64,000 nt of DNA from Phaeoceros laevis (taxonomy: Eukaryota; Anthocerotophyta; Anthocerotopsida; Notothyladales), in contig JBNGIQ010009372.1 of NCBI GenBank assembly GCA_049999765.1, forward strand, positions 270,621 through 334,620, given 5' to 3'. Shown piece by piece: positions 28,378-37,800 of the stretch. The position numbers were made by a program, and so were the translations under genes. The notes beneath the pieces were generated by a model. It was not told the origin of the DNA, did no database searches, and saw nothing but the letters and a program-made list of their open reading frames with translations. Each line of letters begins with the position of its first letter. Position 1 is the stretch's first letter.

Positions 28378-30830
28378 CTATACGCTCCTTCCAGCCTCCA
28401 CGGTCCGGTCACACAGCAAAGTGGTCAGCAGCCTGTTCAAATTCGGTAAGGTATGCCGTGGTCCAACTGCCTCCACGCCAAGTCCATTCAACAACTGCTC
28501 CAGATCCTGAAAAACACAAAAATGTCACCTACAGTCCTCAAGTGTACACGACATGCAGTAGTAGTTCAGCCAGCTGACCTTGTTCAACAGAAATACTGCA
28601 TACGCGGACCTGGTTAATTCCTGTCCTTCAGAAAAAAGGGGGAATTCCACAGGCAACCGTGAGCCGCTTTCAGGAGCTGGAGGTGCAACTATTGGACCAA
28701 TATCAGCCGTCGTGAAATCAAAAGGTGGAGCAGGGTCCTGTATGTATGACCTTGATGCCCTCAACCGAAGTGGATAGCGTAGAGGCACATCCAGATATGC
28801 CGCCACCAAAGACACAACCTGCACAGAAACGTGAGCATTCCTCCATTAAACAGGTGATACTAGTAGAAAGCGAAATAAACCTAGATCTTTGCTGTAGTTC
28901 TGCACCACCCTTGAATCTCACATGTGCTACATAACCGAGAGCAGTTGCAGACACCTCGTAGTCATACTTCTCATCGAACAACCCAGGTTTCTTCTTAAGT
29001 GGAGCCAGCAGCTGTAGGCCCGCTATAGCAATAGACGCATTTTCTGGTCCAGCAGTGCAGGTGGAATCAGCAGCTAGCTTCAAACCCTCCCCAGATTTAC
29101 CGTGGGGTTGTCCTGCAAATTGATGTGTATCAATGAGACACCCTGGATGTTGTTCTAGGAATAGAAAACCTAATGACACAAATAACGTAGAGAACTTTGG
29201 AGCACCTGATGTTTGAGCAGCAGAGATTGACTTTCCAGAGGAAAGTGAGCTGGGTGATGTACATGCTGCAAGAGGGTATAAGGCACCAACTTGACTGATC
29301 ATGGTGCGTCGCCTTCCCTCCAGCAGGCTTCTCAGATGCAAAAGACGACCATTACCACCTTCTCCAGCCAATAACTTCTCTGCATCCTGCCATCAACAGC
29401 TCTGTGATGACATTGTGCAGCATTGAAAGGGCACCCATCATAGCCTGTAAGGCACCTGGACAAAAAAATTGTCTAGGGCTGGCAAAAGGGGTGTAGGGTG
29501 CAATTGAAACTAACCTCAAGTCTGCCACGGGCAGAGACCAGTGACTCTGCAGACGTGAAGAAAACTTGAGCAGGTGGCCAGAGCTTTTCGGTAGCCTTGA
29601 TTAGGTTCCTTGAAGTCTCGTGGAGAGATGCCACAGCTTTCTCTAACTCTTGCCGTTTGTTGGAAAGGCGATCCCTCATGCCTTCCACAGCATCGACTTG
29701 CTCCAGAACTTTAGTTCGAGCCTGCATATAAACAAATAAGTTTCTAATGTCAAACAAAAGTTACATGTCGGTCCTCACAAAAGCAGGAGCTTTACAAGCG
29801 AATGCCAAGGATAACCTATCACGATGCAGAGCCAGCGGCCAGACAGCAGGGATCCAACCTGATATTACCTGAAGCGCACTTTCCACTTGCTCAGAGAGGG
29901 CTTCCCTCCGTACCCGATACTTGGTGAAGACAGTAGAAAGACCACAGAGTCGAGCGAGGGCATCTTGGTACTCCTCCCAGTCAATGACTTTCACATCTTC
30001 AGTCTGGTTGGAGGAATTAGATGCTCTATCTTTGAGAAGGTCGACAACTTCCTGACAACTCATTATGGCCATCTACAGATGGAAAGACACTAGAGAAGAA
30101 AGCAATCGTTCTCCATTTTCGTCCATGGCAGGAATGCATCTTCTCCCCCTACTTTCATGACCAAAACTACGGGCAGGTGCACTCTAACGTCCAAAGGATG
30201 CCTAACCCTGCAATGATACTCCCTATCAAGACTGTATCTAAACCACCTCAATATCGTTTCTCAGAATCACCTTACCCTTAACGGAAAATGGACCTTCCGC
30301 AGCACAACCGTGACATTCCGATATCATACATCCATGGAGGGAAGGCTGAACAGCAAGTTGTGAGCAGAGTCCATCTCTTTCTCTCTGACTCGCTCCAAAT
30401 TCATGAAACGCTTCCAAGCTGACAGCCTCTCCTTCTCCCGCTCTTTCTGCAATTTCTTGGCCCGCAGCTGCGCTTTCTCGATCTCCCGCTCCCGCTCTCG
30501 CTCCAACTTCCACAGCTGAATGCAGGCCTCCTCCCGCTCCTTCTGCCGCTCACGCTCCAAGCTGCGCTCGCGCTTGCCGAAGGCCTCTCGTTCCCGCTCC
30601 CGCTCAGTCTCGAGGCTTCGGAGCCGGTTCCAGGCCTCCTCACGCTCCCTCACCCGTTCCCGCTCCAGACTCTGCTCACTGCCCCGGGCCGCCTTTACTT
30701 GCCGCTGCCTCTCCTGCTGCAAGCTCCGCAGTTGCCCCTCCGCCCGGTCCTCCCGCAATTGCAGCCGTCCCAAGCGATCCGAGGCGGTCTGCACGGCGTC
30801 CCTGTCCGCCCGCTCTGCTCTCCCCCCCAT
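28378..30830 (-). CDS. VPS38: VPS38/UVRAG-type subunit of PI3-kinase complex II, with charged coiled-coil N-terminus
   Basis: VPS38/UVRAG joins VPS34, VPS15 and ATG6 in the endosomal phosphatidylinositol 3-kinase complex. Seven exons: 30830-30330, 30072-29869, 29721-29515, 29386-29206, 29112-28922, 28818-28579 and 28506-28378; 1653 nt, 550 aa. Exons 2-7 carry the conserved part: VIDWEEYQDALARLCGLS, a coiled coil, the RRRTMISQVGALYP turn, SATALGYVAHVVSLVAAYL, DVPLRYPLRLRASRSYI, EFPLFSEGQE, RSAYAVFLLNKDLEQLLNGL and VGPRHTLPNLN. Exon 1 (167 codons) is an Arg/Glu-rich helix with repeated LERERxREREE units not present in the plant homologue I know, which begins near the exon-2 sequence. Translation could instead start at the exon-2 ATG (30072). 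The 93-bp intron at 29205-29113 reads through in frame. Confidence 0.85.
30330..30830 (-). other. Exon 1 of VPS38: Arg/Glu-rich helical extension
   Basis: 167 codons without a stop, dominated by Arg, Glu and Leu, with repeats of about 18 residues (QSLERERVREREEAWNRL, RSLERERQKEREEACIQL). The alternation of charged blocks resembles single-alpha-helix or coiled-coil segments. It ends S-M-D at a GTATGA donor and joins in phase to the conserved part. Confidence 0.65.
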
Positions 30831-31490
30831 CCGATTGCCGGCGCCTCCGCGGACTACTGCCTTTCACTCGATGAGGCTGGCTAGCATCTGTGAGGAAATC
30901 CAGCGAGGAGCAAGGCGAGCCTAATCAAGCCACCGGTTAATGTCCCAATCTCACGGGTCAACAGTGTGTAAATGCCACCAACCACCTACTTGTCACCTCT
31001 GACTGCGGGTCAGGTTAGCATTGAATGTGATGGCCGCTCTCACGCTCCTCGGCCTCCCTTGTCCTTTGGACAGGGCAAACTGCATTAATCCTTGCGACAG
31101 GACTGCATTAAGGGTGTGCACGGCCTACGCACTTCATTCCCTATATTGTCCGCCTAGGGTTTATGTTGACATCCGGGTCACACAGTGTCCTGCCCACACA
31201 GCAACTCGGACAAGGGAGTGGCGGTGTGTATGATACAACGCGGCTTTCATTTTGATCTGTTTGATCAGTCGGCTGAGGGCCTACCTATTCTGTCTGACAG
31301 TGACCTGGAGGAATGCCTGTGGTCTGGAAGCAAGATATGGAGCTGAATCTGGCAAACAGACTAGATTTCAAAAATCGTACTTGGCGAAGGGCTGGCTGTT
31401 GCCGGACGAGGAAGGGAATTCTTTTCCTCCTTGGTAGGGTTTGAGCAACTCCCAAACTTGCGCATTGGTTTGAAACCTGAAGATTTCATC
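30831..31490. promoter_or_regulatory. Divergent intergenic region VPS38 / zinc-ribbon gene
   Basis: About 660 bp between the VPS38 ATG and the first in-frame ATG of the next gene. A telo-box-like TAGGGTTTA lies at 31155-31163 and another TAGGGTTT near 31435. Part of this stretch is coding or leader sequence of the downstream gene: its frame is open from 31365. Confidence 0.5.
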
Positions 31491-32890
31491 ATGGAGGCGT
31501 TGGAGATCATTATGCCCACACTGCAGGACCGGTTTGACAAGATTACAGAATCTGTTGCGCATTTGGATCCGAGGGTGGGAGAACCATGGCCGAAGTTACA
31601 GACCCTCGAGGATTACATTGTCAGTGTGGCAGATTCCGAGAGGCCCCGCTGCCAAAAATGCGCTGTCAATCTGTTTTGGGATGAGTCTATGATCTGCATG
31701 GGCTGTGGCACGAAAACGGAACGTGGATCAGAGAAGCCACAGGAGATCGAATTTGCCTCCACCATCGCATATAGCCGATACGTGGATGCTCTGTGGGCCA
31801 CTGGGAAGCTCAAGGTGCTGGCATTCTGCCTGTGTCAACTGTATTGCTAGACCTGCCTGACACTGCGAGTACTCGTGGTTTCTGTTTTTCGTGAGTGATG
31901 TGAATGGCTAATCCGGTGACGAGGCACGTTCCTCAGCATGCTTGTACTGAGGAGTTAGAACACCCTTTGTCATCGTCTCCTATGGTTGGTGCAGGTTGGT
32001 GACCCTGGGGGTGGTGACAATTTTTACGTGTCTTAGTCGGGCATAGCTTCTGGGAGTTGTGCATGTAATTTACGTGAATGCTTTGTTTTGCAGAATGAGG
32101 GTGATGACAAGTCGGGAGGAGACGATTCGCAGTGGGGACCTGTGGATGGACCTGAATCAAGGCGAGGATCAGCATCCAGTTCTACCTCACAGTCGAGGCG
32201 AGGATCAGGGTCTGTTGGTAGTTCAAGTGGTGCCGAGTCACGACGTGGGTCGGCATCCGACTCCCCATCTCAAAAAGGAAGGTGGCAAGGGCCGGCTTTT
32301 GAAAGATCAGACTCTGCCGGCAGGCCTTCTGTCACTGGTGGACAGCCATCTCCGCTGAGTGGAAGGTCAGCATCACTTAGTCAACCATCAGGGCAACCAT
32401 TTGGCGCAACTGATCAGAGGCAGTCCATCAACGCCGCTACGTCAGGTTTACAAAATGCGGTGCTACCCTCTAGGTCCAGTTTGCTGTCAGAGCAAGGAAG
32501 GCGTTCACCCTCCAGTGTGGCAGCAGTATCACCCTTAAAGGCCAACCTTTCAAGGGGATCATCAGGTAATGGGAGTGAAACATGGTAGCCTTGGCTTGAT
32601 ATCTGACATGTGGAATGGAAGGCTTGTAGTGTAATCCCCATCTGTGCATCCTGGCAGAAGAACAAAGCAGTGGTCCAACAGCCCGTCAGGACTCTTCGAG
32701 CTCAAGGGTTTCAGATGCAGCGTCGGATGAGCAAACAAGCTATGCAGCTGATTTGACTGGGTTGGGTGATTTTGGAGAGGATGATACATTCAAGTCATCG
32801 AGGAGTAATGCTGCCAATGCCACGGACGACTTCATGGGCTTCGACAATGAGGACTTCTTTGTTGGGCAGCCTGCCATTGACAGGTTTGTT

Positions 32891-32930
<40 letters not shown>

Positions 32931-33263
32931 ATTGGGGTTTTTGTGCATATAAATACTGTGTGCAAGCCAGTGAGGAATTCATAGAGAGATGCTGTGGTGG
33001 CTGACTTTGTTTGATTTAAATCAATACTGACACTTCCGTGGTTTGTGCAAGCCAGCGAAATTGGGGGACTGGCTTCTGCAGAACAAACCATCCTCATCGA
33101 CCACCTTGGGAGCCTAGACTTGTTACAGAGCTCAGGTGGCACACCGCCGTCTGATTCCGATGAGGCGGGTCGGCTTGTGAGCACGTTGGTGTCGCAGATG
33201 CACGACGTCTCATTCATGCTTGCGGACCACCTTGTAGTACCATCTGGAGTTCGCAGGCATTAG
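31491..33263 (+). CDS. Zinc-ribbon protein, DUF7815-like, start uncertain
   Basis: Exons end at 31814, then 32094-32565, 32658-32883 and 33056-33263, all in phase. The N-terminal module resembles the plant DUF7815 family: KPEDFIMEALEIIMPTL, then LDPRVGEPWPKLQTLEDYI, and a CxxC...CxxC ribbon (RCQKC and MICMGCG). The middle is Ser-rich with repeated SRRGSAS units. The C-terminal part has an acidic FMGFDNEDFFVGQP patch and ends near VSQMHDVSFMLADHLVVPSG, a motif I associate with the same family. Function is unknown. The conserved PEDFI motif lies upstream of the first in-frame ATG (31491), and the frame stays open to 31365, so a 5' exon is probably missing from this model. Intron 3 holds a 34-T tract. 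Confidence 0.72.
32893..32926. repeat. 34-nt poly-T tract inside an intron
   Basis: Uninterrupted T run starting 9 nt after the donor of the intron 32884-33055. It could be the tail of an inserted reverse transcript in antisense orientation, or simple slippage; the exact length is sequencing-sensitive. Confidence 0.9.
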
Positions 33264-33657
33264 ACTAGACCCCATTGTCCATTGTTTTTCAGGTCTCACT
33301 GGCACTTGAATCGCTCCGTAGCGTTTCGTATAGAGTGCGCACTCCAAGCTTCTTTCGAGCAGAAAACCTAACGTGACAAGTTTCTTTCGTCACATCCTCG
33401 TTACTTCAAAGTTTTGTACCGCTGTTATTTTGTTGATTGGTACGTATAAATCCAACATGCGTATCTGGCCCTGCCGGCTGGCAAGGCACAGACGAATGCG
33501 CCCAAAGCCGTGATCCTGCGGCCCTCCGATCGCACCTCATCATGCATTTGATCATCGAATGCTGACTGCTGAAATTGTGTGACATTCGACGAGTTCAATG
33601 TGACGAAGTATCTGGCTGTACATATATGTATAGCTGCACTTGGGCCTCGTTTGCTGA
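33264..33657. other. Intergenic spacer
   Basis: 3' flank of the zinc-ribbon gene and upstream flank of the dirigent-like fragment. Nothing recognised. Confidence 0.5.
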
Positions 33658-34161
33658 ATGGTACCTTCATCTGCCTATTGCAGCAGCACCACCCTCACTG
33701 TCACCCTGTGGGTGAGAGTGAGCTTGGTGGTAGCCGGCCAGCTGCTGGCCATGCCAGTGATGACAGCACAACTTGAAGGTCCCGATCCCTTGGCAGGAGG
33801 TGGCGAATCCTACTATCCTGAGCCTACTGGGCCTTTGATACCCGATCCTTGGAGCCCCGGGCCGGGCTCGTGGGATGCACACGTCTTATTACGCTTCTAC
33901 AAACAACGGACGACCGCATCGGACACGCAATGGCTGCTTGCGCAGCCGGTGGCAGGATTCCAGGCCACCACCGCGTTGACGGAGGACCCAGAGTCGCGCG
34001 CGTTGGGCAGCCTACCCGGCAGCACCATCATCTACCGCGGCTTCGATCCCATCCTCGAAACAGTGAGGGAGGTTGCTATCGTGGGCGGCACGGGCTCCTG
34101 GAGCTTCGCTAGCGGCTACTGCGTGTGCGAACCCTCGTGTACCAGGATGCTCGACGATTGA
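33658..34161 (+). pseudogene. Truncated dirigent-like gene copy
   Basis: A 167-codon frame with a hydrophobic, signal-like N-terminus (TLWVRVSLVVAGQLLAMPV). Similarity to the full dirigent gene at 38906-39559 is visible in two blocks: HVLLRFYKQR...QPVAGFQ (like SLHFFMHDD...PPVAGFN) and STIIYRGFDPILETVREVAI then VGGTGSWSFASGY (like STLSYQGQDAILDPVREIAI, TGGTGTFRFAQGY). Roughly 50 residues between the blocks are missing, and the normal C-terminal strands (AVITTFES...EITSVVRYTD) are replaced by CVCEPSCTRMLDD and a stop. A working dirigent beta-barrel is unlikely. It could still be transcribed; pseudogene is my preferred reading. Confidence 0.62.
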
Positions 34162-34880
34162 CGATAGAGTACCTCTCTTACATCTTCGTTCCCAACCCCT
34201 AGTTCAACTCAGGAAGCTCTTCACTGACGCAGGATTCTCCAAGTTCAACCTGCTGTTTCAAATGGACGCGGCAACTCCAGTTCTAACAGCGCTTCAAAAT
34301 GTGGGCTGTCCGCTTCAACTTCAAATCCAAACTTGGAGAAACATGTGCTTTGATCAGAAACTGTACGCAAGAACTCTTCTCCAGCACAACTTCCCCACAA
34401 CTTGTTGTATTATCTCTTCACTTTTAAAGAAGCTCTTTAATTCTTTATTCATTTGCCTTATCTATATGTTTGTCTCTTCATGCCCCTTGCATTTGTCCCA
34501 ATTTGCTAACCTTACGCTTGTGTGGATTCCTTGTACGCCAGGCTCGGGAGGCCCTCCAGTTGCTTTCTTTTGAACTTACGGCTTCGCAGCCTGCCATGGT
34601 AACCATGGGTTTCTGGCCGGCCCTCAGGCTGTTTGGGACCCCACGTGCCTAGTTCTAGGGCAATGGCAAGTCATAACTTGGCTTGACATTGCCCTGTTCA
34701 CTGCCTACTGCAGTGGTAGCGGGCAAGCTTTATTGAAGCTAAAGTCAAAAGATCTTAAAAGCTATATGTAATGTCCAGCATGAGCTCCCCTAAAAAAAGG
34801 CTCCAAAAAAAAAGGGGACCCCTTCACGATATTTCGGGTGCAGTAGTGACCTTTGTGTTCGTCCAAGGCTGATATTTCGA
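34162..34880. other. Intergenic; upstream region of PPR gene
   Basis: No gene is recognised. It may include 5' leader or an unseen first exon of the PPR gene, whose model lacks a convincing organelle-targeting peptide. Confidence 0.45.
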
Positions 34881-37800
34881 GTGTACTGCTGTCTACTATC
34901 ATGCACTGGACTACCACTGCTGCTATTGCTGAAATACCTGCAATTGCTCCACATCGAATTGCGCACTACCAACGGGATGCAACATCAGCGGTTTTGGACG
35001 CCGATAGATGGGAGGCAGGCCCACACCCTGGAGCGGAAGGGGGGTTTGAATGTGCCTCCCAAGCAATGGATTTACACAAGTCGCACATTCGTGCCGTGCA
35101 GTAGCTTAGTAGCCAAGTTAGGCATACCGGACAATTGCAGTGCAGGAGAGCGGCAAGAGTTGTTGTGGAAGCAGTATTTCTTGGACCCCACATTGTGGTG
35201 GGACTGCAGGACGAACAAGAAGAGCGCCCGCTCTCCCGACTTCAGGCACAAGGAGTCCAACGAGCCCCTATGGCTGAACAACTTCGACAAGCCTGACTGG
35301 GTGGATGCACAGCTGGCCGTCTTGGACAACCCGCCTGCTCAGCCAACATCCAACCCCTTGTTGCATCATAGTGCTGCCTCTCCGACGGTGCCAGAGTGCC
35401 AAGGATACGGAACTCAGGATGTGGTCGAACAACTTTGTGAGAATGGGCAGCTAAGTCGAGCAGTTGACGCTTTGACCGTCGTGGCGGAGACACAATCTCG
35501 TGTGTCCTCCTCTCTGCTGTACAAAGTCATCCGGAGATGTGGGGCTGAGAAAAATCTGGTGTTGGGGCGACGACTTGATGCTCTCACTGTCAAGCTTGGG
35601 TACGGATCCAATTCCTTTTTGGGAAACCATCTCTTGCGCATGTATGCATGTCAGGGCCGGTTACAGGAGGCAATGGAGGTGTTCAAAAGGGTGGCCAAAC
35701 CGGATGTCTTCATGTGGTCCTCCATTATCTCTGCACATGCTCAACGGGGGAAACCGAGTCAGGCCGTTCAACTGTACCATGAAATGCGCAGGTCAGGTTC
35801 GGGGCCGGATAACCACGTCTTGGTCGCTGCCCTTCAAGCTTGTGCAAGAGCGATGGATGTGGAATCTGGTAGGCAGGTGCACGCTGATGTGTTGGAGAGT
35901 GGCATTCAGCCTGACTCTTTTGTTTACAACTGCCTGGTGGACATGTATGCAAAATGTGGGGAATTGGAAGATGCACGCAAAGTATTTGACAGTCTGTCCA
36001 CAAGGGATGCGGTAACATGGAATGCCATGATAAACGGGTATGCTGAGCATGGGCTCGGTCCCCAGGCGTTGACATTGTATGCAAGGATGCAACAGGAAGG
36101 CCTGCTTTTAGCAAACAGTGTTACGTATACTTGCCTCCTCAAGGCTTGTACAAGTGCTGGTGCTCTACAGCAGGGCAGGCAACTGCATTCAGAGGTCGTG
36201 GAAAGAGGACTACTTGAAGGTCACATAGTACTCGGTACTTGTCTCGTAAATATGTATGCAAAATGTGGCCAGTTGGAAGATGCACGCAAAGTGTTTGACA
36301 GTCTCCCCACAAGGGATGCTGTAACATGGACTGCCATGATAAATGGGTATGCTGAGCACGGGCTCGGTCCCCAGGCACTCACATTGTATGCAAGAATGGA
36401 GCAGGAAGGCCTGATTTTAGCAGACAGTTTTACATTTGCGTGCCTCCTCAAGGCTTGTACGAGTGCTGGTGCTCTACAGCAGGGCAGGCAGCTGCATTCA
36501 GCGATTGTAAAAAGAGAACTACTTGAAGGTGACATAGTATTGGGCAATTGCCTCGTAAATATGTATGCAAAATGTGGCCAGGTGGAAGATGCACGCAAAG
36601 TGTTTGACAGTTTGTCCACAAAGGATGCGGTAACATGGAATGCCATGATTAATGGGTATGCCGAGCACGGGCTCGGCCCCCAGGCGCTTGCATTGTATGC
36701 AAGGATGGAGCAGGAAGGTCTGATTTTAGCAGACAGTTTTACATTTGCGTGCCTCCTCAAGGCTTGTACAAGTGCTGGTGCTGTACAGCAGGGCAGGCAG
36801 CTGCATTCAACGATCGTAAAAAGAGAACTGCTTGAAGGTAACATAGTACTGGGCAATTGTCTCGTAAATATGTATGCAAAATGTGGGCAGTTGGAAGATG
36901 CACGCAAAGTGTTTGACAGTCTGTCCACAAGGGATGCGGTAACGTGGAATGCCATGATTAATGGGTATGCTGAGCACGGGCTCGGTCCCCAGGCGCTTGC
37001 ATTGTATGAAAGTATGGAGCACGAAGGCCTGATTTTGGCAGACAGTTTTACGTTTGCATGCCTCCTCAAGGCTTGCACAAGTGCTGGTGCTGTACAGCAG
37101 GGCAGGCAGCTGCATTCAGGGATGGCAAAGAGAGAACTGCTTGAAGGTAACTTAATACTGGGCAATTGTCTCATAAACATGTATGCAAAATGTGGGCATC
37201 TGGAAGATGCACGCAAAGTGTTTGACAGTCTGTCCACAAGGGATGCGGTGACATGGAATGCCATGATTAATGGGTATGCTGAGCACGGGCTCGGTCCCCA
37301 GGCGCTCGAATTGTATGCAAGTATGGAGCAGGAAGGCCTGATTCTAGCAGACAGTTTTACGTTTGCAGGCCTCCTCAAGGCTTGCACAAGTGCTGGTGCT
37401 CTACAGCAGGGCAGGCAGCTGCATTCACGGATTGTGGAAACAGAACTGCTTCAAGGTGACGTAATACTGGGCAATGGCCTCCTAGATATGTATGCAAAAT
37501 GTGGCCAGTTGGAAGATGCACGCAAATTGTTTGACGGTCTGTCTGCAAGGGATGCGGTAACATGGAATGCCATGGTTAATGGGTATGCCGAGCACGGGCT
37601 CGCTCCCCAGGCGCTCGCATTGTATGAAAGTATGGAGCAGGAAGGCCTGATTTTAGCAGACAGTGTTACGTTTGCTTGCCTCCTGAAGGCTTGTACAAGT
37701 GCTGGTGCTGTAGAGCAGGGCAGGCAGCTGCATTCCGCGATTGTAAAAAGAGAACTGATTGAAGGTAACATAGTACTTGGCAATTGTCTTGTAAATATGT

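Noticed and set aside
29391-29457. Extra VPS38 exon after ttacag at 29458
   Set aside because: It would break the frame into the following conserved segment; a single intron 29387-29514 keeps phase 0 and matches family spacing.
36221-37387. 388-codon minus-strand open frame
   Set aside because: It mirrors the 309-bp PPR repeats; the repetition copies one stop-free antisense phase across units.
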